Shown here: in pieces, positions 1-10,455 of the stretch
Layout of the letters: each line of letters starts with the position of its first letter
Numbering within the stretch: position 1 is the stretch's first letter
Source of the DNA: Glandiceps talaboti
Taxonomy: Eukaryota; Hemichordata; Enteropneusta; Spengelidae
Direction of reading: 5' to 3'
Assembly: GCF_964340395.1 (NCBI RefSeq)
Contig: NC_135560.1
Coordinates: forward strand, 19,011,098 to 19,075,097
Length of the DNA stretch: 64,000 nt
Notes under the pieces: model-generated
What the model saw: the letters and a program-made list of their open reading frames with translations, nothing else
The model's database searches: none
Told to the model about the DNA's origin: nothing
Made by a program: the position numbers and the translations under genes

Positions 1-93
1 ACAGATGATGCCAGGGTAACCCCAAAAGGTGCTGACTGTTTGCTGTGGAACCAACCAGCTCAAAGATGGCTTGCAGATGAATGCTCTGTTCTT
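1..93 (+). CDS. ADGRV1: ADGRV1 exon: first half of GPS motif (5' edge cut by window)
   Basis: Read in frame from base 1, this exon ends before a GTGAGT donor at 94. It encodes CLLWN and RWLADEC, the Cys-x2-Trp ... Trp-x4-Cys half of the GAIN/GPS domain. It ends in phase 0, matching the next exon. The exon start lies upstream of the window, so the acceptor is not visible. Confidence 0.88.
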
Positions 94-3000
94 GTGAGTC
101 ATTTCTCCATATAAGGACAACTTGCATACTAAATTATCTGATTTGCATATTGACTTGACTACAGAAGTGCTATTTGCATATATTTCATATTCAGTTTAAT
201 TAACAGTCTATGAAGTAAACTGTTGTAAAACAGCATCAAACGATCATTTTAAAGCAAATATTAACTATTATTCACAATAATAGAATGATTCATAATATTT
301 CTTGAAATTAAAAGTTAGCTTGATTTATCAGTGACAAGAACACTGTTACAAAGTAGAAAAAAAATATGTATAAATAAATCAAAATGATCAATGAATCACT
401 TAATCTGTATTAACAAATCATATCTTTTTCTTATTATGCTAATAATGTGTACATGTCAACTTTATGTTAATAATGTGTATGTTTTAATACCATGTGTATA
501 TTTTCTGTTTTTTAGAGTGATTCCAATGACTTTGTGGAATGTAGTTGTAACCATCTGTCAGACTACGCTGCTAGAGCTGACACAGACAATCTGACTGGAT
601 ACAATGAATGGGTATATGCGTCCTGTTTTATTTGTATGGTGAGTTAATATTACTGTCAACATTTACACAAAATACTGCTGTCAACATTTACAAGAGTGTT
701 TGGCCAATATCTGTAGAAATATAATCAAGAAAGGAATGCTTGAATAAGTTGCAATGTCATCAGATAATATCTAATCAACACAATTAGATTGCAAATTATA
801 TCGTTCCAACAATGGTATCAATTTGCTGTGATTCTGTATAGTTTTAGCCCTCATATTCCGTAATGTGAAGCACCCTCACAATGTGCTTCTTTTAAAGTTT
901 TTGCAAGGTAAGGAATAATAATATTATCTGATATAAGACATGTGATATCCATGTAGATTTATACTAGAGTGCAGTAGCATGCGTTCTATCCTTTCCAGTA
1001 TTACTACATCATTGTGCACTCATCCTAGTGATATTTGCACTGCTGTGCAATACAAAACACATTGCACCCGTTCATGCAAATTATATGCAAATGAGGGCAC
1101 ATTCATTGTACATGAAAGAATGTGAACGCCCAATATCATTTTTAAGGAAATTTGCAATTTCAGATAAACATGTAATGAAAATAGAACCCCATGCTGCCCA
1201 AGTTCCAGTGTGGGTACTCAGGGGTATTTACACTTATGCTTTCTGCGAGCCCTTGCACAAATACCCCTAGGATGCCACACTTGTACATCGTAATGTTCTG
1301 TCATGTTATTCAACAATAAACCCAGTTTTAATAATTCTGTGTTCATATCTTCTAATTCTACAGATTGGTTTAGCCCTGGCAATACTAACTCATCATATCT
1401 GCTCCATTGAAACCATGTTTGCTGCTAAACTTCTCATGCATATGTGTTTCGCCTGTCTGTGTCTCCAGGTATGTATCATTGCCACTTCACTTGTCAACAA
1501 CGATTTCAACATTTTTTATTCCTGATGACAACTGTAAACAAAAAAATGTTAAATCAAAATTGCCTTCTACAACATGAAAAATATGATATAATAATATACA
1601 CAGGTGTGAAATTTCATCATAACATAAACAAACTATGCTTTAATGTTTTTAATGTTACGTTGAATATTAAAGGTACAAACACAGACAATTTGGAGTCAGT
1701 ATCTTTATTTTTATCAAAGTTACGAAAGTAAGTTACAAAGTGGACAAATAGAACAAAAATTGTAATAGAGTCATAAACAATTACAGTAGAAGAGTATAAA
1801 ATAGTGAAAGCAAATACAATAATTTAAAAATCGGAGAAATATGCATTCATGTTGAAAGGTTCTTTGTTGATGTGACTTCAATGCAATGTTTTTGTCTTGT
1901 TTTTCAGATTGTGTTTGTAGTGGCAGCATACATCAGTAATCGTATTAGTTCTAGTGGATGTTCCGCAATAGCTACTGTTATGCACTATTTCTTCTTGGCG
2001 CAGTTCTCCTGGATGTTTGTACAGGTATTTGGATATTATTAAATAGAATTAAAACTTCAGAATGTATGAAAATATAATTTTATCTCTGTTGAATTTCATC
2101 TGGTGTTCTTCTCTATAAAACTACCCTGTAGTTACAGCATCATGTGAAAGACTAAGTTTGTTCAAAATCATAAATTTATTAAATTAGGGTTTTTTTTATT
2201 TTACTACTATTCTCTTTCGTATTGACAAAATGTTTCTCAGAATAGACCACTTTTGTTGAATAAAAATAATTGTGGACACTCGAACAGTGGCAATATGGAT
2301 GAGGATTTGGAATTTATTTTGGATTTTTAATGTATAAAACAATTTTATCATGGCTCCCTACTTCAGTGTGAAACAACATTGACCAAGTGTCAAGTCTGTG
2401 TTTGTAACTCAATACATTGCAAAAGCTAAGATATGTGTACAAAGTCTGTTATTGTACATAAAATAACAAACATTTTACACATTTATTAATCTTTTGCAAT
2501 TTATTGAGTTACAAACAAACAAGGACTTGGTATGTATTGTTTCACATTGATTTCTCAAGTAGAAAGCCATGATAAAATTGTTTTATAAATTAAAAATCCA
2601 AAATAAATTCCAAATTCTGATCCGTATGGTCACTTTAATACAAGTACTTACAAACATTCATGCATCTACACACTAAATGTGTTTTGCATTATTATTAAGT
2701 AGTATTTGTTTTTTTATTTTTTTTATTTTGGGAAGACAACTGTTCTTTGTAAATCTCAAATTTGACATTTGTTCATATCTTGTCTCTACAGTCTATCAAC
2801 CTATGGAAAGTATTGGTCATGAATGATGAACACACAGAGAGATACTATGTTCTATTCTTCATGCTGGGATGGGGTAAGTTTTATTGATGAATTGGGTATT
2901 ACCCTATAGGAACCATTTAGATGGGGTATATGTTATTCAACAAAATGATACCCTCTAGGGAACAATTTGATGCGATACTTGCAATTCAACACAAATATGC

Positions 3001-6000
3001 TGCCCTCTAGGTAATATTTCTGTGAATTTGGTCTTATTAATACTCCTAATTAATATTTTGGTGGGGTTCTTGTTATTGAAGGAAAACATGCCCTCTAATA
3101 TGTAACAAATAATTCTATTGGAAAGGTGTTAGTGAAAAAAAAGATGGCCTTAAAAATATTTTGTGAGAGTAAATGTTATTTGATAAAAAATTAATGTGAG
3201 ATTTTTACTAAACAGTATTTACTAAAAAGATTGTAATCCATTTGTACCTGTATAGGCTGTAAGTACATGATTTGCTAAGCAGGGACAGATCTTTGATTTA
3301 TCTACAAAAATTGAGACTTGCCTTCAATTTCAGTTTTACCAGAGAAAAAGTGAACACAATATTTGAGAAATATTTCTGTAAGACTGTTAAATGAGATCTT
3401 CATTATTTATAACATGTGGTGGGACAGTAAAATTTCACAATGAAGACAATTTTTTAAAAGTGTTTTATATTGGATAAATTTCAGGTATACCAGCTATCCT
3501 TGTGGTGACCTATGTAGTGGTTCTATATGCAGCCTTTGGATGGGAGTACTATCTTGATCCTATTGATATTAATCCATATGATCCACAAGTTATCTATGCT
3601 GATGTACATCAAAATGGAGACATGTAAGTTTAACATATATTACAAGTTGTATCTTGGATCTAAGAATTTTTCATTTTTTAGGGAGCTGATTATGTAGTAT
3701 TGTTTACAAAGACAGTTGCTAGGGATTTGTGTAGTAATACTATTTATTTTTGAGTTTATTGATATAAACCTGTATAGTTGAGATGATACTGGCTAGTTGT
3801 TGATTTAGGTGTAGTTGACTGACTGGAAATGTTGTTTTTGCATTTTCTCATTTTATGTAAGGGAGTATTTTAATATACATTGCGTATATTTCATAGCTTG
3901 CATGACTAACTGTCAATGTTGTTGACATTTCCTGGTTTGAATTCTGAAAAAAGACATCTGTGGGTATTTTAATGTACATCATATATATTTCATAGTTTGC
4001 ATCACAGATGTGAAGACTTTTAGTATAATATTAAAAAACATGCAGATCAAAATTAAGATTAAAATAAATACAAGAAATTGCAAAACATAAAAGTTCAAAA
4101 CATGAGATAAACATACCAGATTTATTCTCTCTTTTTTTTCCAGGTGTTTTATTCCCAATGATTATGCAGCCCTGGCTGGAGTGTTAGGTCCAGTGGTAGT
4201 GTTCCTGTTCATTGCAGGAATTATCTTTCTACAGGCTTACCAAGTGACACCTCAATGGAAACAATATGATGACGTATATGCAGGCAGATACAATACAGCA
4301 GGTCAGTGTCTTCGCTATCAAAACTATCAATACTTTCTGTAAAAACCTAAACATTGGTGATATCCATCAAAAAGTATGAAACTTCTCTGTAAAGATTGAA
4401 CATAGTACTAATTTCAGTTTGAATATTTGGATGCCAGTTTTCCAAGCATGGACACAACCACCCTTGTACATCTGGCATTGAGGTGACCAATCGGAAGGTC
4501 ATACACCCCTGTACATCTGGTAGTGATTCACCAGACCAATCAGAAAGTCATACACCACTGTACATCTGGTAGTGATTCACTTGACCAATCAGAAGGTTGT
4601 ATATCTGGCAATCAATCACCTGACTTAATTGAATGCATATAGTCCATATTTAGACATTAATATTTGATATTTAATAATGATCTACATGACATATTTTCCA
4701 TTTTCATTTGACAGAAATCCGTATTTTGTTGATATTCTGGCTGATTATCATAATCACATGGATATGGGGTGGTCTCCATATGGCATTTGGCAAGCTCTGG
4801 CTTCTCATACTTTTCTGCATATTCAACATTATCCAGGTAGGTGCTGAGAAATTTACATATCAAAAGTCAATAGGGTATAACCCTATTGTTTTGAGAGTGT
4901 AGTCACAGATGTCTTAAGAATGATAGTGATGATTGGCAATCACTATTAGAAACCAAGCTAGGATGAACGTTATTGTTTTCTTTGTGATAAATAGTGAATA
5001 TTTAGATGGGTGTGACAATTATTCTCATGTCATCATCATGTAGTTTCATCTATCAGGAAGGTACGCTGACTGTCACGATCCTCCACTTCTGTCTGTTCTG
5101 TGCTGTTCTTACCAGGTCTTCATATTCTACTATTTCAGTCCACTCTTTAACATTTGCACTCATGTATGCATATACAAATAGGTATGCATATATGTAAACA
5201 CACATAGTTAGGCATGTCCAGACAGACAGACAAACAGACAGAAGACAAACAGACAGAGAGACAGAGAGACAAAGACAGACAGACTGCCAGGCACAGACAG
5301 ACAGGCACAGACAAACAGGCAAAGACAGACAGACTTACTATCATGTACATCAATCACACATTGACATATACTACCATTAAGTTAATTTCTCAAAATCATG
5401 TATTTTTCTTGCAGGGTCTATATGCATTCATTGTTTACACAATTCTACGTAACCAGCTAAGGAGACCAGCCAAAGGAAACTATTCATTCAATAACAGTAC
5501 TCCTGATACAACAGCTGTACAAATGCAAAACCAAAACTACCTCCAGAGTCGATCAGTCAGTGGTGCATCTGTCGGCAAGAGTTCGAAAGGACCAATAGGA
5601 ATTATTCAAGCACCTATACCTACTATTAGTCAAAATGATGTGAGTAGCAAACTGCTGTTTATAGTAATGATAGATAAAGTCCAAGTGTATAGTTACTAAT
5701 TTTGATATCTGGAGTGAAATGAACCTTGCATGTATTTTTATAGCTTTGTATTACATTGGACAGAATGACTGCTGAATCTGTTAAACCAAAGATAACAAAA
5801 TATTGTCCTTTGAAAAGAAATCAGGGGTGGTGCTAATGTTTTGCAGGGAGGTATAATTCAAGTAATACAAACATTGTCAAAAAGTGTCTTGTGAGGTTAA
5901 TATAGCTTGCAGCTGATTATTTATCCAGTTTGGGTAAATATTCAGATTGTCAAGTAAAATGCTACGTGCCCATATTTGGCAGGTTTTTCATTTAGTAGTT

Positions 6001-6490
6001 ACAAGTGTTGCCATGACCATATTTGGTAAATATTTAGATTGCCAAATCAAATGTTACCATGCCCATATTTGGCAAGACTTTCAATGATAACCTTTATTTA
6101 TGTTCAAATTCGGTTCTTCTTTTCCAGATGAACAACTGGGATCATACCTCAGTGACACAAAGTCATCGTAGTGATGGCTACCCCACCAAACAACCATCAA
6201 TACACAGTGGTAATATTTATTCTACAATGCCATATCCTAATAATCTAGGAGGTGGGCAAGATGAACCCGACTCCCAAGAGTTTGATGACCTGATATTTGC
6301 TTTAAAAACTGGTACAAATTATACACCAAGTGAAGACGGACTGTCAGAGAGAGCCAAGTCATCGCATCTAAGCGACACCCATGAACTGAATCAAAGTAGT
6401 GAACAACTGATACAAGATACTTCTGGTGATGCTGAGGACTCAGAGCATTATGAAATGAGGAGAATTTCTATCGCTGACACACATCTCTAA
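1..6490 (+). CDS. ADGRV1: ADGRV1 (VLGR1/GPR98) adhesion GPCR, 3'-terminal ten exons (partial)
   Basis: Joining 1-93, 516-638, 1364-1468, 1908-2024, 2792-2873, 3485-3623, 4144-4301, 4715-4836, 5415-5639 and 6128-6490 gives one open frame of 509 codons including the stop, with GT/AG borders and consistent phases throughout. The product is an adhesion G-protein-coupled receptor. Residues 13-46 form a GPS motif with Cys13, Trp16, Trp23, Cys28, Cys40 and Cys42, and the autocleavage site HL|S at 44-46. Seven hydrophobic segments follow. The tail contains [14 protein letters not shown] and ends [10 protein letters not shown], which I recognise as the conserved ADGRV1 C-terminus; DTHL is a class I PDZ ligand. 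In vertebrates this protein forms ankle links in hair cells and periciliary links in photoreceptors with the Usher proteins usherin and whirlin. Only the last few percent of the gene is here; the Calx-beta repeats and EAR domain lie upstream. All introns are 0.4-0.8 kb. The gene is convergent with the SK channel gene. Family assignment is very secure; function in this animal is inferred. Confidence 0.95.
516..638 (+). CDS. ADGRV1: ADGRV1 exon: GPS cleavage site and start of TM1
   Basis: This is a 41-codon phase 0/0 exon between a TTTTTTAG acceptor and a GTGAGT donor. It encodes [13 protein letters not shown], the second half of the GPS with the HL|S cleavage point. The tethered-agonist stretch starting at Ser follows, and then the beginning of TM1 ([11 protein letters not shown]). 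Confidence 0.95.
1364..1468 (+). CDS. ADGRV1: ADGRV1 exon: end of TM1, loop, start of TM2
   Basis: This is a 35-codon phase 0/0 exon with a TTCTACAG acceptor and GTATGT donor. It encodes [13 protein letters not shown] and [18 protein letters not shown]. The MFAAKLL stretch is typical of ADGRV1 intracellular loop 1 and TM2. Confidence 0.95.
1908..2024 (+). CDS. ADGRV1: ADGRV1 exon: TM2 end and TM3
   Basis: This is a 39-codon phase 0/0 exon after a pyrimidine-rich TTTTTCAG acceptor, followed by GTATTT. It encodes the end of TM2, an extracellular loop with the conserved Cys of TM3 ([12 protein letters not shown]), and QFSWMFVQ in TM3. Confidence 0.94.
2286..2634. mobile_element. Foldback / MITE-like inverted repeat in ADGRV1 intron
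   Basis: Two arms of roughly 150-170 bp (about 2286-2455 and 2465-2634) are inverted copies with few mismatches. For example, GAATTTATTTTGGATTTTTA on the left pairs with TAAAAATCCAAAATAAATTC on the right. AACAATTTTATCATGGCT likewise pairs with AGCCATGATAAAATTGTT. The palindrome continues almost to its centre near 2460. It has no coding capacity. This is the structure of a foldback element or a MITE, or of an inverted duplication. Target-site duplications were not resolved by eye. Confidence 0.8.
2792..2873 (+). CDS. ADGRV1: ADGRV1 exon: end of TM3, intracellular loop 2, start of TM4
   Basis: This is an 82-base exon (27 codons plus one base) with acceptor TCTCTACAG and donor GTAAGT. It encodes [19 protein letters not shown], a loop that is almost invariant in ADGRV1 orthologues. 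It ends in phase 1, with a G completed by GT at 3485. Confidence 0.95.
2885..3110. repeat. Diverged ~55-60 bp tandem repeat in ADGRV1 intron
   Basis: About four degraded units share the pattern ACCCTATAGGAAC / ACCCTCTAGGGAAC / GCCCTCTAGGTAA, followed by TTGTTATTCAACA-like segments. The units are old and only partly alignable by eye. Confidence 0.6.
3485..3623 (+). CDS. ADGRV1: ADGRV1 exon: TM4 and extracellular loop 2
   Basis: The exon enters in phase 1 and leaves in phase 2 (AT|gtaagt). It encodes [17 protein letters not shown] (TM4) and an acidic, Tyr-rich extracellular loop 2 ending NGDM. The loop diverges from the vertebrate sequence, as expected. Confidence 0.93.
3858..4008. repeat. 45-bp direct duplication in ADGRV1 intron
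   Basis: GTATTTTAATATACATTGCG followed by TATATTTCATAGCTTGCAT (about 3864-3903) recurs about 100 bp later as GTATTTTAATGTACATCATA followed by TATATTTCATAGTTTGCAT. It is a short local duplication and is non-coding. Confidence 0.65.
4144..4301 (+). CDS. ADGRV1: ADGRV1 exon: TM5 and intracellular loop 3
   Basis: The exon follows TTTCCAG and ends before GTCAGT. It encodes [12 protein letters not shown] at the loop 2/TM5 boundary, including the conserved loop cysteine. A strongly hydrophobic TM5 follows, then [18 protein letters not shown], the conserved third intracellular loop. Confidence 0.95.
4466..4623. repeat. 40-49 bp tandem repeat, about 3.5 copies, ADGRV1 intron
   Basis: Units begin GTACATCTGG at 4466, 4511 and 4560, with a fourth, GTATATCTGG, near 4599. 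They share GACCAATCAGAAAGTCATAC. The shortest spacing is 39 bp and the longest 49 bp, so indels separate the copies. Confidence 0.85.
4715..4836 (+). CDS. ADGRV1: ADGRV1 exon: TM6 and start of TM7
   Basis: The exon runs from TTTGACAG to GTAGGT, phase 1 to 0. It encodes [16 protein letters not shown], then the hallmark WGGLHMAF, and the first part of TM7 ([14 protein letters not shown]). Confidence 0.95.
5217..5336. repeat. (CAGA)n-derived microsatellite in ADGRV1 intron
   Basis: An imperfect CAGA/CAAA/GAGA tetranucleotide array lies between the TM7 exons of ADGRV1. Open frames across it on both strands are artefacts of the repeat. Confidence 0.9.
5415..5639 (+). CDS. ADGRV1: ADGRV1 exon: TM7 end and proximal cytoplasmic tail
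   Basis: This is a 75-codon phase 0/0 exon, acceptor TTCTTGCAG and donor GTGAGT. It encodes [20 protein letters not shown], finishing TM7 and helix 8. A Ser/Thr/Asn/Gln-rich tail follows that is not conserved at residue level. The reading frame stays open past the donor to a stop at about 5699, so intron retention would give a truncated tail lacking the PDZ ligand. Confidence 0.92.
5930..6090. repeat. Tandem duplication carrying three CCATATTTGG boxes, last ADGRV1 intron
   Basis: A segment reading TTTGGTAAATATTTAGATTG ... CCATGCCCATATTTGGCAAG (about 6022-6076) repeats an upstream copy TTTGGGTAAATATTCAGATTG ... CGTGCCCATATTTGGCAGG (about 5930-5982). The decamer CCATATTTGG occurs at 5970-5979, 6017-6026 and 6063-6072 and matches the CArG consensus CC(A/T)6GG. 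Confidence 0.75.
6128..6490 (+). CDS. ADGRV1: ADGRV1 terminal coding exon with PDZ-binding C-terminus
   Basis: This 120-codon exon plus TAA follows a TTCTTTTCCAG acceptor. The first third is low-complexity and polar. It then contains [15 protein letters not shown] and ends [13 protein letters not shown]-stop. The terminal four residues DTHL match the class I PDZ ligand used by vertebrate ADGRV1 to bind whirlin and PDZD7. Confidence 0.96.
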   Translation: MNNWDHTSVTQSHRSDGYPTKQPSIHSGNIYSTMPYPNNLGGGQDEPDSQEFDDLIFALKTGTNYTPSEDGLSERAKSSHLSDTHELNQSSEQLIQDTSGDAEDSEHYEMRRISIADTHL

Positions 6491-7584
6491 CCTTTAAAAC
6501 CCATATTAGAATGGTTTCGTCCATCTCAGTGCTGTGTAAATAGAAATTTTGGACTGGTCAATTATAAAAAGAGGAAGACTAGCCCATATTTTTATACAAG
6601 AGAATCTTTTTTTATGAGATTTTATACACAAGTACAAAGTAATAATTTTATGCACAGTGGGAATTTTGAGCAGTGCCCGCTTTAACATATCAGAATAGGA
6701 ATACCTTTTTTAGCAAAACTTTTGATGTAGCTTGATCTAGGTACACCTTTAGTCTTCCAATTTTCAATGCAGACAACTGAGATTTGTCTAGATTTTTAGA
6801 AAAAAGTAGTTTCTAGCAGGTGTGTAAATTAGGGTTTTTATCCGTGGCAGCTTTAATAATTAATATGTAATTTCAAAAAAGTACTTTCAATGTCAGTACA
6901 TGTATATAAATCTATAGTAGCTGAGAGATCATACAACAGAATTCTGTGCAAGGTAGTATTTTATAGTGATTACTACTGTTTGGTTGCCAAAATTTGATTA
7001 TGAATCTTGGACTGCAAATGAAATGACAAGTTATTCATAACTGGTTGATGTTGAACTATACTCAGGTTCTGCTGTTTTGACCTTGGCCATCAGAAGTTGG
7101 TAAATCAAATTTGATGCTGTATAGCGCCATCTAGTGGTGTAAGTTGAAATAACGAAGATATAAGTTTTGCAATGGGATATCAGCTAATTTTGATATGCTT
7201 GTTTTCAGACATAGCATACTCAGCGAGCTGCCTCAAAATGAACAAATCTGTCTTTGAAGTTATTTTTTGTATCGTATATCTAGATTTGTGATTGTATCCT
7301 ATTGTAATTGACATGGTGTACTGATGCAAGTTTTTCACTGGTACTTTTTATAAATTTATAAAACATTTGGTATTTGCAACTTTCCGAACAAAAATTTTAC
7401 AGGGTGAAAAGTAAGCTTTCAATTTCAAATGTGTGTAATCAAGATATCAAGGTTTCTAAAACTTAAAGAAAATTTGAAATAATTTTGCCTGGCATGGCAT
7501 TGCATTGCATTGTTTGTACCAGTCAGAATGATATAAGCACACCTTGAGTTCCTGCAAATATGTTAATTAGTGTAGTTTGCATAT

Positions 7585-7678
7585 CCAAATATGGTGAGTA
7601 TGCAAATATAGTGAGTGAATCCAAATATGGCATGTAAAATCATAAATTGTTTGTCCAGAATAGCATTTCCAAATATGG
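7585..7678. promoter_or_regulatory. Three CCAAATATGG (CArG-type) decamers downstream of ADGRV1
   Basis: CCAAATATGG occurs at 7585-7594, 7621-7630 and 7669-7678. It is the reverse complement of the CCATATTTGG decamers in the last ADGRV1 intron. The consensus for SRF/MADS-box binding is CC(A/T)6GG. The match is exact, but binding is inference. The segment may simply be another repeat copy in the opposite orientation. Confidence 0.4.
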
Positions 7679-8950
7679 TAATTTTCAGAGTACATTTTAC
7701 ATTGCCTTTTTGTATTCAGTCTTAATTTATTAACATATTTATGTTTTCTTTTCAAAGTTATTATCATGTGTTTAAACACCAGACAATGATTAGAAAGATC
7801 AAATCATATCAAATAAATAACAAAAGTACAAATTTTATGATAAGAAAATCTATATCTAAGGCTGAGATCATATTGAATTCATTTGTATATTGTGATTGTA
7901 CTCTTGGTACAAAGTAACGATAGCAATCTCAAAGTTATTGATTGAATTTAATTTATTGATGAGTAAAATTATTTTTGATAATGACGTTAGGTACTATAAA
8001 AATGAAATTTAATTTTAAGTGGAATTTAGAAAAAGACGAAAAACTTAATTCAAACAACGTCATGGAAACGAACTGTATTTATAACATAGTCCGGTAGTCA
8101 TACTACAGTGGAAGCTGGGGTTTCAGTTTACGAAGTTAGACACAAACTAAAATTGTTATTGTTTTATGTGGTAGATTACACTAGTGGATATATCGGTGCC
8201 TTTGTTGTTTAATATAATTACTCTGTAATCAGGATAATGTGAGGCCATGTGAGAAAAAACCAGCTATCAGAGATACCACCCTACTGTGAGTATAAATAAA
8301 TCAACATCCATTCAATAGCTTATTTTATTATGTCGCAACAGTACTTTTGGTTTTCGTCTATCTTGGTAAGCTGATTTCTCAATAATTGTGACTGTCATAA
8401 ATACAGAGATCTCAAGAACACAGAATTAGTATTTATTCCAGCCTATATAATAATAGAACGACACCTAGTTTAATCTTGACTCCAATCGCCTTTGAGATGA
8501 CCTTGAAAATAAAACTTTTATCACTGCAGAAATTTTGTAATTTGATATTTAAATCTGTACTTGATGTTTTTAATATGAATCCATCCTGACTTTGATTAGG
8601 CCTTGAACTTTACAGATATTTATACTTCAAATTCCATCCTGTGAAAGGAAATATTGTATTTGGTTTATGATATATATATTTGGCTGCTCGTTGCATTATT
8701 TGATTTATTTATATGTATATGTATATATGTTGTCTATTTGATATGTATATGGTATGCAAATTTATTCAGTTTAAATTGTAAATTAAGGAAAGGTTTGTCA
8801 AATGAAAACTTTTTTTTGTGTGTGAATAAAGTATTTGAATTTCTATGAAAAAAGGTTGTAGCACTGCAGTGTGAGAATGTTGCCAATGTTGTAAGAGTAC
8901 ACAGTGGGATACATCGATGGAATACAATCTGAGGCTACCTATTACTTTAT

Positions 8951-10455
8951 ACAATAAATCATATTCCAGCGAGAAACCAGGTCTTTGTACACTATAACAG
9001 TACCGTCTGCATAACGTGTTTGTATATTAAACTAAAAATTCATTTACTTCTTTTACACCTCATCACTCTCGGAAAGTATTGTGACCGACCTACCAACCCT
9101 ATTTTCTGAAGTCGTGCTATCGGAAACAAACATTTTCTTTATTTTGCTTCAGCACAAAAATCATCTCAACTAATAGAGAGAATATTTATTTCTTGAAGAT
9201 GAACATATATCATTATTGGCTCAGAAGTGGCAAATCATATTTTAGAAGATTTATAATAGAAAACATGAACTTTTGAGTAGATTCTACATAATTTAGGATA
9301 ATGAAAAATTCATAGAAATATAAACGGAAAAGCCCATGCTTTCGTTTTACTTTCAAAATTTCTTTTAATGAAAAACGTGTTTACAATAGTTGCCATGTCT
9401 TAATGTTGAATACTTAAAAACACAAAAATCGTCTCAGATAACACAGAATAGTTGTTGCTTGGATATAATTTATATCATTGTTGGCTCAGAAGTGAACGCT
9501 ACCCCAGCTTAACAAAGACGAATATAAAAGGTCAACTGTAGATGGCAGTATACATCATCAAAGTCGATTTCTTCACAAAGGTCAAAAAACGCGAAATTGC
9601 GACTGTTTGCGGTCTCAAAACGACTTATTGCGTATTAGTTGAAAAATGGCAATTTTCTTTCGTTGGCGGTTATAAAACGTGTCCATGGTCGAGGCAAATC
9701 ATATTTTAGGTGAGTTATAATAGAAAGCATGAACTTTGGAGTAGATTCTACATAATTTACGATAAATATGTAAAAAAAAATTCATAGAAATATAAACAGA
9801 AAATACCATATTCTCTTTATACTTTCAAAATTTCTTTTGAATCCGAACGCGTTTACAATAGTTGTCATAGTATGGTTGACGTTGTATACATAAGGCCAAA
9901 TCACAGTCACTTGTCACGTGACCTAATACTCTATTCAAGGACGGGCCATAATACAAAATAATGCCGTAATTAGGTACTTTACGAATATTAAAAAAAAATG
10001 ATATCGACAATGATAATATCTTTTTCATTGACTGTATTGTTTGATTATTCGTAAATACCCAATAACGTTATTTAAAATATTTCATATTATGACCATCCTT
10101 GACTAGAATAATTAGCTCTTTGAATATATAGCATTGGCTCACAAGTGACTCTGGACAAGTAAAAAAATAGTGTGGTTTCCGATAACTTGACCGACCCCAG
10201 TTTCAGCCCCTGATCCTAAACATTTTTTTTTGCATGCAAAAAGGTACAATGGTAACGATTTACTTCTATTTCCATGTACACCTTCATGTCTTTGACTCAT
10301 CTGAGGTCCCATTTAAAAAATAAATCATATTCCAGAGAGAAATCGGGTCTTTTTAAACCATGACAGTACAGTCTGCATAACGCGTTCATCTACCTAAGGG
10401 TACAATTGTCTACATCTACCTCATCAAACTCTCACAAATGTATTGTGACTGAGTA
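8951..10455. repeat. Nested direct duplications between the two genes
   Basis: Copy pair A: about 8951-9090 and 10316-10453 share AATCATATTCCAG, CAGTACCGTCTGCATAACG / CAGTACAGTCTGCATAACG, and TATTGTGAC(C/T)GA. The offset is about 1,364 bp. Copy pair B: 9229-9405 and 9692-9880 share GGCAAATCATATTTTAG, GAGTAGATTCTACATAATTT, TTCATAGAAATATAAAC and GTTTACAATAGTTG. The offset is about 465 bp. A short motif, ATTGGCTCA(G/C)AAGTG, recurs a third and fourth time (near 9482 and 10134). Non-coding; an old tandem duplication or a decayed repeat family. Confidence 0.75.
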
